Assembly: GCA_964531025.1 (NCBI GenBank)
Contig: CAZHDY010000003.1
Location: 62,001 to 126,000 of the forward strand
Source: CALMEC01 sp964531025
GTDB lineage: Bacteria > Actinomycetota > Thermoleophilia > Miltoncostaeales > Miltoncostaeaceae
DNA: 64,000 nucleotides
Direction of reading: 5' to 3'
The notes under the pieces were generated by a model. The model searched no databases. It was not told where the DNA came from and was given only the letters and a program-made list of their open reading frames with translations. Both the position numbers and the translations under genes were made by a program. Shown in pieces: positions 1-9,269 of the stretch; within the stretch, counting starts at the first letter, position 1, and the number at the start of each line of letters is the position of its first letter.

Positions 1-709
1 TGTTGGTCGACCCCTCCTCGATCTCGAACGGGCGGGTCTGGTAGCCCACGTCGTTGATGAGGTCGCCCATGTTCATGGCGTTCAGGATCGCGAGGAAGAA
101 GTCGGTGTTCATCTCGAGCCCGGCGCCGGCCTCGGACTGGCTGAGACCACCGGACTGCTGGAAGAGCATCACGCGGAAACCATCGAAGCCCGAGTTGCGA
201 AGCGCCAGGCGGTACTCGGCCTCGTACATGCCGAAACGACAGGGGCCGCAGGCGCCCGCCGTGATGAACACGTAGTTGTCGAGGATCTCCTGGCGGGACT
301 TGCCGTCCTCCTCGAGCTTCTGCAGGTACTGCACGAGGTTGCCGACGGTGAAGTAGGTGGGGTTGCACTGGCCGTTGTTGCCGTACTCCTTGCCCAGCTG
401 GAAGGCGCGCACGTCGGGGACGGGCAGCGGCTCGACCGAGTAACCGAGCCCGGCGAGCGCTCCTCGGATGAGCTGTTCGTGCTTCCAGGTGAGCCCTCCG
501 AAGAGAATCGTGGTGTGCGCGCGCTGATCGCCCGTGAAGTCGTGCTCCACGGGACGGGCGAAGTGCTCGCGCTCGGGAAGCGCGACGCCCATCTCGTCCA
601 TCAGCTTGGCGCGCTCATCCTCAAGTCGCTTGCGGATGATCTCCTCGACGCGGTCCGAAGCCGGGCGCGGAGGAGCGGTGGTCGGGCTCTTGCCGTTGTC
701 AGCAGACAT
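1..709 (-). CDS. 2-hydroxyacyl-CoA dehydratase / CoA-activase-related protein (partial, C-terminus off the left edge)
   Basis: Leftward frame open from ATG at 709 to the window edge, 236 codons seen. After a charged 50-residue leader it has a segment beginning TTILFGGLTWKHEQLIRGAL, then cysteines in NNGQCNPTYF and GACGPCRFGMYEAEY, then MLFQQSGGLSQ. These are the hallmarks I recall of the large 2-hydroxyglutaryl-CoA-dehydratase-like proteins (COG3581 type), whose cysteines hold an iron-sulfur cluster. The family is linked to radical-type acyl-CoA dehydration or to uncharacterised activases, so the substrate here is unknown. Assignment rests on motif memory only. It is transcribed alone on this side, with palindromes in its upstream region. 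Confidence 0.6.
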   Translation of the reverse strand, partial: MSADNGKSPTTAPPRPASDRVEEIIRKRLEDERAKLMDEMGVALPEREHFARPVEHDFTGDQRAHTTILFGGLTWKHEQLIRGALAGLGYSVEPLPVPDVRAFQLGKEYGNNGQCNPTYFTVGNLVQYLQKLEEDGKSRQEILDNYVFITAGACGPCRFGMYEAEYRLALRNSGFDGFRVMLFQQSGGLSQSEAGAGLEMNTDFFLAILNAMNMGDLINDVGYQTRPFEIEEGSTN

Positions 710-801
710 CGATCACCTCGCGGTATTTGTTGTTCGGCGCGTTTCTCCCTGTCGAAACTAGGCCGACCCGCAAGGACCCTCAATCGGTATTAACAACGGT
801 G

Positions 802-839
802 GTTTTCGACGTGAAAACACCCGTCGTGACTACGTAGTC
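802..839. promoter_or_regulatory. Two palindromes upstream of the dehydratase-like gene
   Basis: GTTTTC-GACGT-GAAAAC (802-818) and the perfect 12-mer GACTACGTAGTC (828-839) lie 10 bp apart in the 196-bp gap between the dehydratase start (709) and the glycosyltransferase stop (906). They could be operators for the leftward gene, or the first could be a weak transcript-end hairpin. Function is inferred from position only. Confidence 0.35.
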
Positions 840-905
840 AGACGCAAAAGCCCTGCTCGATGTTTCGGGCCCTTCGGCCTCCGAACCAGGCCCGCGGGCG
901 AGAGA

Positions 906-2117
906 TCAGCCGCGAATTGCGCGCTCGGCCGGCCGCCCGAGGGCCGATCCGCGGACCCTGCGCTTCGCGAGCAGCGTCTCGTGGTAGAGGTCGCTGACCT
1001 GCTGTGCGACGCCCGCCCACGCATAGCGCTCGACGGTGAGCGCACGTCCACGGCGACCCCAGTCGGCGCGCAGGCCGGGATCGCGCAGCACCTCGTCCAA
1101 CCCGTCGGCCAGCGCCGCCGGATCGTTCATCGGGACGAAGCGCCCCGGCATGCCGTCGCGGATCACCTGACGGAAACCGACGTTGTCGGCGCAGACGATC
1201 GGGATGCCGCTGGCGGCGGCCTCGATCAGGATCACGCCGAACGACGCCAGGGTGCAGGGGGCGGCCAGCACGGTCGCCTCGCGATAGCGGCGCGGAAGGT
1301 CGTCGTGGATGAGGCCCAGCCACTCCACGCGGTCGGCCACACCCAGCTTCTGGGCGAGGGCCTCGTCGCGCCGACGGGTGGGTCCCGTACCGGCGACCTG
1401 CACGATCACGTCACGTCCCCGCCTGCGCAGGATGGCCAGGGCCTCCAGCAGGTGGTCCAGCTGGTTGCGCGTCTCGAGGCGCGCAACGAAGAGGATGCGG
1501 GCCGGCCCCTCGGGCGACGGCTCGTCGGCGGCAAGGGGACGGAAACGGTCGCAGTCCACGCCGTTGGGGATGATGTCGAAGCCGCCGCCGAACGTCTTCT
1601 CCAGCGAGTCGATGCACGCCTGCGACACGGCGATCCGGCGGTCCAGCTTGCCGAGCGTGCGGTTGAGGCGTCCTCCCACCCACCGGTAGGACCAGTGATG
1701 GCCCCCCTCGGTGTAGGTGTGGAAGGTGCCCACCGTCACCGGGGAGCTGCTTCGGTTGATGGCCTGTCGCGCGTTCAGCGCGCCCACCAGCCCCTGGACA
1801 TGCACCACGTCCGCGCCCTCGAGCACGTTGGCCATGCGCCAGGGCGCGACCGGCGTCTGCCGTGCCACGGAGCCGTTCTGCGGGATGGGGATCGCCCAGC
1901 CCAGACGAAGGGTGCGATAGCCGTGGTCACCGTAGGCACGATTGTCGATCTCGCGCAGCACGTCACGCTTCTCGGAACGACCGGTGATGACGGTCACGTC
2001 GTGGCCCAACGCCACGAGTTCGCGCGAGAGGAAGTGGACGTGCTCCGAGATGCCACCCAGGATCGGGTAGGCGTACTCGGTCACCATCGCGATGCGAAGG
2101 CCCGGGGTTTGGGTCAC
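906..2117 (-). CDS. Glycosyltransferase family 4 (GT-B, PimB/MshA-like)
   Basis: 403 aa from a GTG start. The N-terminus MVTEYAYPILGGISEHVHFL is the typical GT4 donor-fold opening with a GG loop, and the C-terminal half has ILFVARLETRNQLDHLLEAL and LIEAAASGIPIVCADNVGFR. GT4 retaining enzymes move a sugar from NDP-sugar to lipid, inositol or glycan acceptors at the cytoplasmic face of the membrane. In the usual E-x7-E motif the first Glu is replaced by Ala (ASFGVILIEA), which is unusual though not unknown. Acceptor and sugar cannot be told. It is divergent from the beta-propeller gene, with 107 bp between starts. Confidence 0.85.
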   Translation of the reverse strand: MTQTPGLRIAMVTEYAYPILGGISEHVHFLSRELVALGHDVTVITGRSEKRDVLREIDNRAYGDHGYRTLRLGWAIPIPQNGSVARQTPVAPWRMANVLEGADVVHVQGLVGALNARQAINRSSSPVTVGTFHTYTEGGHHWSYRWVGGRLNRTLGKLDRRIAVSQACIDSLEKTFGGGFDIIPNGVDCDRFRPLAADEPSPEGPARILFVARLETRNQLDHLLEALAILRRRGRDVIVQVAGTGPTRRRDEALAQKLGVADRVEWLGLIHDDLPRRYREATVLAAPCTLASFGVILIEAAASGIPIVCADNVGFRQVIRDGMPGRFVPMNDPAALADGLDEVLRDPGLRADWGRRGRALTVERYAWAGVAQQVSDLYHETLLAKRRVRGSALGRPAERAIRG

Positions 2118-2224
2118 CCTGGGAGGTTACACCCGCACCGTGACGTGATCCCGCAAGGGGTCCGCTGTGACGACCTCGGCACCGGCGACGTAGACACCTC
2201 GACATCCGGCACGAGGAGATCGTC

Positions 2225-4210
2225 ATGAGCACACACCGCAAGAGCTGGGCCCGCCCCGCCATCACCGTCGCCGCCCTGGGCGCCGCCGTGGCGATCCCCC
2301 TGGCGTTCGGCCTCGGGGACGAGGCCCACGGAGCAGAGGGGGAGCTGGAGCGGTTTCCCACCTGCGGTGCGCTGACCGAGTACGCGAGCAACGCCGCCAT
2401 CGCCGACGTGGAGCGCCAGGTGCGGGCGTTCGACATCCCAATGCCGTCCGTCGCGGACGCCACGGCCGGCACCTCGGGCGAGCGCAGCGCGAGCCCGGCC
2501 CCGATCGCCGGACAGGACTACTCGACCACCAACGTCCAGAACGCCGGCATCGACGAGCCGGACATCGTGAAGACCGACGGCAAGCGCATCTTCGCCATCG
2601 CGAACGGCAAGATCCATGCGGTGGATCCCTCCGGTGCCCGTCCGAGGCTGCTCGGGTCGTTGGGCCTCGGCAACCGGTTCACGCCGAGCGACCTGCTCCT
2701 GGCGGGCGATCGCGTCCTCGTCGTCGGGACCGCCTTCACCGCGATGCCCGATGCGCCGCTGCCGGCGCCGGCTCCCGGGGTGAGCGCGGACGACGGGACG
2801 GTCTCGTCATCGAGCATGACGGTTCCCCGGGGGACCGAGCTCGGCGGCACCACGCGCACCGTGATCGCCGCCGTCGACGTCACGGACCCGGAGCGGATGC
2901 GGATCATCGACCGGCTCTCCACCGACGCCGGCTACTCGTCCGCGCGCCTACGTGACGGAAGCGTCCGCCTCGTCCTGACCGGTCCGCGGCCGCGCTATCC
3001 GTTGTCCTACCGGACCGGCTTCTCCGGCGCCTTCGAACGTGCCCTTGCCGTCCGTGAGCTGAAGGCCATGGACGTGTCGTCATGGTTGCCGTCGTACCGC
3101 ATCGAGAACGGTGACGGCTCGGTCACCGGCGACGCGGTGATCGCCCCCTGCGACGCGGTCAGCCGGCCGATTGGACCGCCGACCGGGGTGGGTACCGTCA
3201 CGGTCCTCACGATCGATCCGGCACGCGGGGTCACGCCGGTGGATCAGGACACCGTGATCGGCGCGTCCGACGAGGTCATGATGTCGGCGGACAACCTGTA
3301 CGTCACCTCGTACGCGCCCGGCGACGACCTGCGCTCGACGACGCGGATCCACGTATTCGACGTGAGCCGGCCCCGTACCACCGAGTACCGGGCCAGCGGA
3401 TCGGTGGAGGGCTCCCTGCTCAACCAGTTCTCCATGGACGAACACGACGGCGTCCTGCGGGTCGCCACCACACGCGGTGACGGCGGATTCGTCCTCGAGG
3501 ACACCGCCGCACCGGGTTCGCGTGGAGGTGACAGCATCGTGACCACCCTGCGCGTGCAGGGCCGACGTCTGACGCCGATCGGTCGCGTCGAGGGCCTCGG
3601 GCGCGGCGAGCGCATCTACGCGGTGCGGTTCATGGGCGACCGCGGATATGTGGTCACCTTCCGCCAGACCGATCCGCTCTACACGATCGACCTGTCCGAC
3701 CCGGACGCACCGAGGATGACCGGCGAGCTGAAGATCAACGGATACTCCGCCTACCTCCATCCCATCGACGAGAACCACGTCCTCGGAGTCGGCCAGGACG
3801 CGACCGAGATGGGTCAGCGGTTCGGTGCGCAGGTCTCGCTGTTCGACGTCAGTGACCCGGCCTCGCCGAAGCGCATCGCCCAGTGGTCCGCCCCGGGTAC
3901 CTCGTCGGGCGTCGAATGGGACCACCATGCCTTCCTGTGGTGGAAGCCCACCCGGACCGCCGTGATCCCGCTGTCGGCACAGTGGGACCGGGATGTCCGG
4001 GAGCGGGGATCGGCCGTCGCCCTGACGGTGACGGAGTCATCCATCGACAATCCCCGCACCCTCACCCAGGGCCCGGGCACGGACGGACGGGAGAGCACGA
4101 TCACGCGATCGCTCGTGATCGGGGACCGGCTCTACACCCTGTCGGACGACGGCCTGGTCTCCCGAAGCCTGGAGCGCCTGGACGACGGGGAGTGGCTGCC
4201 CCTCGGGTAG
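2225..4210 (+). CDS. Secreted beta-propeller domain protein (COG4880-like)
   Basis: 661 aa; ATG preceded by GAGGAG with 6-nt spacing. An N-terminal signal segment (about residues 9-30, AITVAALGAAVAIPLAFGL) is followed by the diagnostic stretch TTNVQNAGIDEPDIVKTDGK near residue 105, which marks the family of exported proteins with a C-terminal WD40-like propeller (PF09826). Repeated short blades such as GYVVTFRQTDPLYTIDLSD and VSLFDVSDPASPKRIAQW follow. The biochemical role of the family is not established. A strong terminator hairpin lies 9 bp after the stop, so it is probably monocistronic. Confidence 0.85.
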   Translation: MSTHRKSWARPAITVAALGAAVAIPLAFGLGDEAHGAEGELERFPTCGALTEYASNAAIADVERQVRAFDIPMPSVADATAGTSGERSASPAPIAGQDYSTTNVQNAGIDEPDIVKTDGKRIFAIANGKIHAVDPSGARPRLLGSLGLGNRFTPSDLLLAGDRVLVVGTAFTAMPDAPLPAPAPGVSADDGTVSSSSMTVPRGTELGGTTRTVIAAVDVTDPERMRIIDRLSTDAGYSSARLRDGSVRLVLTGPRPRYPLSYRTGFSGAFERALAVRELKAMDVSSWLPSYRIENGDGSVTGDAVIAPCDAVSRPIGPPTGVGTVTVLTIDPARGVTPVDQDTVIGASDEVMMSADNLYVTSYAPGDDLRSTTRIHVFDVSRPRTTEYRASGSVEGSLLNQFSMDEHDGVLRVATTRGDGGFVLEDTAAPGSRGGDSIVTTLRVQGRRLTPIGRVEGLGRGERIYAVRFMGDRGYVVTFRQTDPLYTIDLSDPDAPRMTGELKINGYSAYLHPIDENHVLGVGQDATEMGQRFGAQVSLFDVSDPASPKRIAQWSAPGTSSGVEWDHHAFLWWKPTRTAVIPLSAQWDRDVRERGSAVALTVTESSIDNPRTLTQGPGTDGRESTITRSLVIGDRLYTLSDDGLVSRSLERLDDGEWLPLG

Positions 4211-4218
4211 TGCGGACG

Positions 4219-4258
4219 ACCCGGATGCGGTGCGTGCCCCGGCCCACCGCATCCGGGT
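4219..4258 (+). terminator. Intrinsic terminator-like hairpin after the beta-propeller gene
   Basis: A perfect 14-bp stem (4219-4232 with 4245-4258) and a 12-nt loop begin 9 bp after the stop codon. No clear T-run follows, as is common for terminators in GC-rich genomes. Confidence 0.65.
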
Positions 4259-4309
4259 CCCACCATCCGAGACCGGTGCACACCCGGGATCCCAGTTCAC
4301 TCAAGGGCG

Positions 4310-7093
4310 GTGGGCCATCCTGCCGATAGACCACGTGGATACGTACGTGTCCGCCTCCCAACCACGTCAGGATCTCCTGATTTGCCTCCGACCTCCGACC
4401 GTCGACTGACAGACGATCTCGGCCGCGCTCGCCGTCTCCAGATCGCGCAGGCCAGCACGCTCATCGTGCTCGCGCTCATCATGGCGGCCGCCGCGGCGTT
4501 CCTCGGGGCGCGCATCACCACGGCGCAGGACGATTCCGAACGGGCCCTCCGCCAGGCGCGTGAGCTGCACGAGCTGCGCGGCCAGATGCGGCAGGGCTAC
4601 ATCCTCTTCTGGGAGAACCGCTTCGACGGCGGGCGTGGGGTCGACGACAGGGTGCGCGAGAGCCTCCAGAACGGTGTGGTCGAGGTCGGCCGCCAGGTCG
4701 CCGCCTCCGGTGACGAACCCACCATGCGGGAGCCCATCCGCGAAACGGAGCGCCTCCTGGGCCAGCTGGCCGGGCTCGTGATGTCGGATGGCGTCGATGT
4801 CGTGCTCGGTAGCCCCGAGGGGAACGCGCGTGTGCAGGAGGGGCGGGTCATCATCAACGAGCTCGACGCCGCCGTGATGCGCTGGGCCGCCGCCGCCACC
4901 GCGCTCGGAGAGGAGCGAAGCGCGGCGTCCCGGGAGATGACGCGCAACCTGGTCCTCGTCCTGGTGGTCGTGGCGGTCCTCATGGGGTTGGTCGCGATCG
5001 TCATCTGGATGTTCCTCGAGCGCGGCCGCTCACGCTTCGTGCGTACCCTGAGCCGCGAGGTGGCCGAACACACCGCCGTGCTCTCGAGCGTCGGCGACGG
5101 TGTGACCGTGATCGACGCTCAGGGACGGATCCGCGACGCGAACCGCCGCGCGCGGGAGATCCTGGGCATCGACGACCGCGCTCTCGGACAGCCGGCGGGC
5201 TACCTCGCCGACGCCGGGATCGGTCCGGACTTCACCGGGGAGCGCGACGTGGAGGTCCACGGGGATGACGGTCGCACGGTCCCCGTCGCCCTGAGCTCGG
5301 CCGTGCTTGACGACTCACCGTCGGGTGACGGCGGACGGGTGCACATCCTCAAGGACGTGACGAGCTGGCGTGACCACGAACGCGAGCTGGCGGGCCTGGT
5401 GCGCCAACAGGCGGCACTCGGACGTGTGGCCACGTCGGTCGCCGCGGAATCCGACCCCCAACGGGTCTTCGCCCTGGTGGCCAAGGAGATCGCGGATCTG
5501 CTCGGCGCCGACGCCGGCATGGTGAGTCGCTTCGACCGCGACGCAGGACGTGCGACCACCGTCGGCGGCTGGAGACGAGAGGAGGGCTCCGCACCCCTCC
5601 CCCAGTCCATCCCTCTGGACAGCTCGTCGGCCGCGAGTCTCACGAGCCGCAGCGGTCGCCCGGCGCGCGTGGAGGACACCGGCGAGGCCCGCGATCCGCT
5701 GGCAGCGGCGGGATACGCGGTCAGCGCGTCGGCGCCCATCCGCGTGGGCACGATGAACTGGGGCGCGCTCACCGTCGCCGGCGATCCCGAAGTACTGCCG
5801 CTGCGGTCGGAGGAGCGCCTCGCGCGTTTCGCCGAGCTGGTGGGCCTCGCCATCGCCAACGCCGATGTCCGTGTGCGGCTGGCGCTGCGAGCCACCACCG
5901 ATCCCCTGACCGGTCTTCCCAACCACCGCACCTTCAACGAGCGCCTTGCGGACGAGGTGACCCGTGCGCAGGAGACGGACTCGCCGCTCGCGGTGATGAT
6001 CTTCGATCTCGACCACTTCAAGGACGTCAACGACTCCAACGGGCACCAGACCGGCGACCACGTGCTGCGGTCGTTCGCCCGGCTCCTGTCGGCACGTGTC
6101 CGCCCCGGACAGACGGTCGCCCGCACCGGCGGCGAGGAGTTCGCCGCGATCCTGCCGGGCTGCGACGCCGCGGAGGCACGACGCATCGCCGAGGGCATCC
6201 GCCACGACTACGAGACCCGGGCGCAGCCGGACGGACTCGCGTCGCAGACCGTGTCCATCGGCATCGCGGACCTCACGTCCGCGTCCACCCCCGACCGGCT
6301 GCTGCGCCTCGCCGACAGTGCCCTGTACTGGGCCAAAGCCAACGGACGCAATCGAACCATGACCTTCTCGCCCACCGTTGTCGAGGAGCTCTCACCTCAG
6401 CGCCGCAGCGAGCGCATGACGCGGCAGCAGGCCATCGGTGCATTGCGCGCCCTGGGACGGGCCGTCGACGCGAAGCACCCCGGCACCGTGCGCCACAGCG
6501 AGCGTGTGGCGGCGATGTGCGCCGCGCTCGCGCGGAAGATCGGGTGGAACCCGACCGATGTCTCGGCCCTGCACGAGGCGGCACTCGTCCACGACGTCGG
6601 CAAGATCGGCATCCCCGATCGCCTCCTGCTTCAGGACGGGCTCTCGGAGGACGACCGCCGTCAGATGGAGCAGCACGTCGTCCTGGGCAGCGAGATCGTC
6701 TCGGACATCCTCACCGAACGCCAGGTGACCTGGGTGCGCAACCACCACGAGCGCTGGGACGGCACGGGATACCCGGACCGCCTGAACGGTGCACAGATCC
6801 CGCTCGGTGCACAGATCCTGGCGGTCGCCGACGCATGGGACTCGATGACGGAGGTCGGGATCCAGAGCCCGAAGCGCACGACGAGCGAGGCGCTCGAGGC
6901 CTGCGAGACGATGGCCGGAACCCAGTTCTCGCCCCGGGTCGTCGAGGCGCTGGCCGCCCTGGTGCAGGATCCCGCCGAGCCGTTCGGCGACCGGCGCGTG
7001 CCGATGACGTCGCCGTCATACGAATCCACCCCGACGGATCCGAGGGAGGCCGAGTCCGTGGCCCCGGCCGACGAGGGCCTCCCCACCGGGTGA
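4310..7093 (+). CDS. Membrane PAS-GAF-GGDEF-HD-GYP cyclic-di-GMP signalling protein
   Basis: Up to 927 aa from GTG 4310; a TTG at 4382 preceded by AGGA may be the true start. Two membrane spans (about residues 47-68 and 213-236) bracket a periplasmic helical sensor. A PAS domain (about 253-360), a GAF domain (about 364-520), GGDEF (about 527-683, active-site GGEEF near 606) and HD-GYP (about 700-883, HD at 761-762 in VHDVGKIGIP, then HHERWDGTGYPD) follow. GGDEF makes cyclic-di-GMP and HD-GYP hydrolyses it; both sites look intact, so net activity is probably switched by the sensor domains. It converges on the WecA-like gene with a 6-bp gap. Confidence 0.92.
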   Translation: MGHPADRPRGYVRVRLPTTSGSPDLPPTSDRRLTDDLGRARRLQIAQASTLIVLALIMAAAAAFLGARITTAQDDSERALRQARELHELRGQMRQGYILFWENRFDGGRGVDDRVRESLQNGVVEVGRQVAASGDEPTMREPIRETERLLGQLAGLVMSDGVDVVLGSPEGNARVQEGRVIINELDAAVMRWAAAATALGEERSAASREMTRNLVLVLVVVAVLMGLVAIVIWMFLERGRSRFVRTLSREVAEHTAVLSSVGDGVTVIDAQGRIRDANRRAREILGIDDRALGQPAGYLADAGIGPDFTGERDVEVHGDDGRTVPVALSSAVLDDSPSGDGGRVHILKDVTSWRDHERELAGLVRQQAALGRVATSVAAESDPQRVFALVAKEIADLLGADAGMVSRFDRDAGRATTVGGWRREEGSAPLPQSIPLDSSSAASLTSRSGRPARVEDTGEARDPLAAAGYAVSASAPIRVGTMNWGALTVAGDPEVLPLRSEERLARFAELVGLAIANADVRVRLALRATTDPLTGLPNHRTFNERLADEVTRAQETDSPLAVMIFDLDHFKDVNDSNGHQTGDHVLRSFARLLSARVRPGQTVARTGGEEFAAILPGCDAAEARRIAEGIRHDYETRAQPDGLASQTVSIGIADLTSASTPDRLLRLADSALYWAKANGRNRTMTFSPTVVEELSPQRRSERMTRQQAIGALRALGRAVDAKHPGTVRHSERVAAMCAALARKIGWNPTDVSALHEAALVHDVGKIGIPDRLLLQDGLSEDDRRQMEQHVVLGSEIVSDILTERQVTWVRNHHERWDGTGYPDRLNGAQIPLGAQILAVADAWDSMTEVGIQSPKRTTSEALEACETMAGTQFSPRVVEALAALVQDPAEPFGDRRVPMTSPSYESTPTDPREAESVAPADEGLPTG

Positions 7094-7099
7094 CGCCGG

Positions 7100-8209
7100 T
7101 CAGCGTCCCGACATCGGATGCGTCGTCTTGGAGTGCGACGCCTCCACACGGCGACGGCGCACGATCTCGACCAGCGGGGTCCCGTTCCACTTGAGGATCT
7201 CGAGCAGATAGACCAGATAGATGCCGGCGGCCACGGCCACGGCACCCGCGATCGACATGCCGATCCATCCGCCGAAGCGGAAGCTCATCACGATGGCGAC
7301 CCCGCTCATGATGGCGCACCACAGGTACATCGCGAGCACCGTACGCCGCTGACCCCATCCGATGGTGAAGAAGCGGTGGTGGAAGTGGCTTCGGTCGGCG
7401 GAGTAGACGGGCAGACCGTGCTTCAGTCGCTTCAGCACGACGAACGACGTGTCGAGGATCGGGATGGCCATGATGATCATCGGCAGCACGATGGCAAGCG
7501 CGGCCGCGCTCTTCATGACCCCGCTGACCGCCACACCGGCCACGATGAAGCCCAGCAGGAGCGACCCGGCGTCGCCCATGAAGATCTTCGCCGGATGGAA
7601 GTTGTGCGCGAGGAAGCCGATGGCGGCGCCGGCAAGGGAGGCGGCGATGATCGCCGGAACCGCGCGGTCGAGGGACGCGGCGATGATGGCGAAGGTGCTC
7701 AACCCGATGGCCGAGACACCGGATGCGAGGCCGTCCATGCCGTCGATGAAGTTGATCATGTTCGTGAGCGCCACGAACCAGAGAATCGTGATGGGGTACT
7801 GCGCCGGACCGAGGTCCCCCACGCCGAGGAACGGCAGCGTGATGTGGTCGATCGTGAGGCCCGCCGCCACGGGGATGATGGCCGCCCCGATCTGCCCCGC
7901 GAGCTTCACGGCGGGGTTGAGATCGAAGATGTCGTCCAACGCGCCGATCAGGCAGATGACGATGGCGCCACCGATGAGCCCCTTCGACGGAGTGTCGAAG
8001 AGCGGCAGGTAGTAGATCACCGGGATCAGGAAGCCGGCCAGCATGGCGAGCCCACCGAGAAGCGGTGTCGGGACGGAGTGGATGTTCCGTCCGGCGGGTT
8101 CACTGACCGCGCCCAGACGGCGCGCGAGCTGGGCCGCAAGCGGCGTCAGGACGACCGCCGCGAGAAGTGCAACCACCGCACAGATGACGGGTACAAGCGT
8201 GTTGGTCAC
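7100..8209 (-). CDS. Undecaprenyl-phosphate sugar-1-phosphate transferase (WecA/TagO/MraY family)
   Basis: Polytopic membrane protein of 369 aa. The start chosen is GTG 8209 because GGAGG sits 5 nt upstream; a longer frame to 8248 has no such site. Family motifs are present: ALDDIFDLNP, NMINFIDGMDGLASG, HNFHPAKIFMGDAGSLLLGF and the HIH-like DRSHFHHRFF. Such enzymes transfer a sugar-1-phosphate, commonly GlcNAc-1-P, from UDP-sugar to undecaprenyl phosphate, starting synthesis of teichoic acid, arabinogalactan linkers or surface polysaccharide. The HFHHR motif favours the WecA/TagO branch over MraY. No other polymer-synthesis genes adjoin it except the distant GT4. Confidence 0.9.
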   Translation of the reverse strand: MTNTLVPVICAVVALLAAVVLTPLAAQLARRLGAVSEPAGRNIHSVPTPLLGGLAMLAGFLIPVIYYLPLFDTPSKGLIGGAIVICLIGALDDIFDLNPAVKLAGQIGAAIIPVAAGLTIDHITLPFLGVGDLGPAQYPITILWFVALTNMINFIDGMDGLASGVSAIGLSTFAIIAASLDRAVPAIIAASLAGAAIGFLAHNFHPAKIFMGDAGSLLLGFIVAGVAVSGVMKSAAALAIVLPMIIMAIPILDTSFVVLKRLKHGLPVYSADRSHFHHRFFTIGWGQRRTVLAMYLWCAIMSGVAIVMSFRFGGWIGMSIAGAVAVAAGIYLVYLLEILKWNGTPLVEIVRRRRVEASHSKTTHPMSGR

Positions 8210-8272
8210 AGACGCCTCCGCACCCGGGAGTGGGTGCACGAGACCCATTCTACGGCTCGCCTCGTCATCCTC

Positions 8273-9073
8273 TCAGCGCTCTCGGTGGTCGTGCTGGCGT
8301 CGATGGATCATCCCGGCGACCGCGACCACCAGGCGGCGTGGAAGAAGGGACGCCAGAACCGTCGTCGTCTTGGCCACGATGCCCGTCGCGACGCGGACCC
8401 GGCCGCGCTCCAGCCCCCGGATGGTCTCGCGTACCGCCTGTTCCGGAGAGTGAGACGGGGTCCAGGAGGGCGCCGACACCCCGCCTGCCACGCGGCCGAA
8501 CTCGGTGCGGGTGGGTCCGGGACACGACGCGATGCATCGCACCCCCGTGCCACGCAGTTCGTTGGCGAGCGCCTCGGCGAAGTGCAGGTCGAAGGCCTTG
8601 GTTGCGGCGTAGGTGGCCGTATGAGGGATCGGCTGCCATGCGGCGGCGGATGCGACCACGATGATCGTGCCGTTGCGCTGGGCGATGAGCCGCGGCAGGA
8701 CGTGCACGGCGAGGTCGACCACGGCCTCGCAGTTGACGGCGACCATGTCGGCCTGCCACTGGCGAGGAAGCTCGGCGACGGTGCCCACGCCGCCGAAACC
8801 GGCGTTCAGGACGACGATCTCGAGGGCACGGACGGCGTCGACGGCGTCGCGCGCCACCCGGCGTCCCTCGACGGTCGCGAGGTCGGCGACGGCGAACCCC
8901 ACCTCCACCCCGTGGCGGCCGGCCAGATCGACGGCTAGGTCGCGGAGCCGGTCCTCCCGCCGCGCGATGAGAAGGAGCGGGTGCCCCTCACGGGCGTAGT
9001 GCTCGGCGAAGGCGCGGCCGATACCGGAGGACGCCCCGGTGACGACGGCGAGCCCGGGCGGGGGAACCGTCAT
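8273..9073 (-). CDS. Short-chain dehydrogenase/reductase (SDR, DltE-like)
   Basis: 266 aa from ATG 9073. An upstream ATG at 9175 would add 34 low-complexity residues before the Rossmann strand and has no better ribosome site. Nucleotide-binding TGASSGIG lies at about residues 12-19, NAGFGG in the middle, then the catalytic Ser (VASAAAW) and YAATK. SDRs reduce or oxidise carbonyl/hydroxyl groups with NAD(P)(H); the substrate is not predictable. It lies 63 bp upstream of, and is co-directional with, the WecA-like gene. Confidence 0.85.
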   Translation of the reverse strand: MTVPPPGLAVVTGASSGIGRAFAEHYAREGHPLLLIARREDRLRDLAVDLAGRHGVEVGFAVADLATVEGRRVARDAVDAVRALEIVVLNAGFGGVGTVAELPRQWQADMVAVNCEAVVDLAVHVLPRLIAQRNGTIIVVASAAAWQPIPHTATYAATKAFDLHFAEALANELRGTGVRCIASCPGPTRTEFGRVAGGVSAPSWTPSHSPEQAVRETIRGLERGRVRVATGIVAKTTTVLASLLPRRLVVAVAGMIHRRQHDHRER

Positions 9074-9269
9074 CTCAGGCGGTCCCGAGGTACGGACGGC
9101 GAACGGTGGCCGCTGCCCCACAGTGGGGCGGGTGCGGCTGGAATCGGGGCGCGAGTCATGAGCGGGATCCGTCATCTGGGACGGACCGGGCCAGTCTATG
9201 CCGGTCGCCGGAAGGAGCCCGTACGGAGCGGGAATGCAGGGGTCCTAGATCGGATGCGAGAATCCAGCT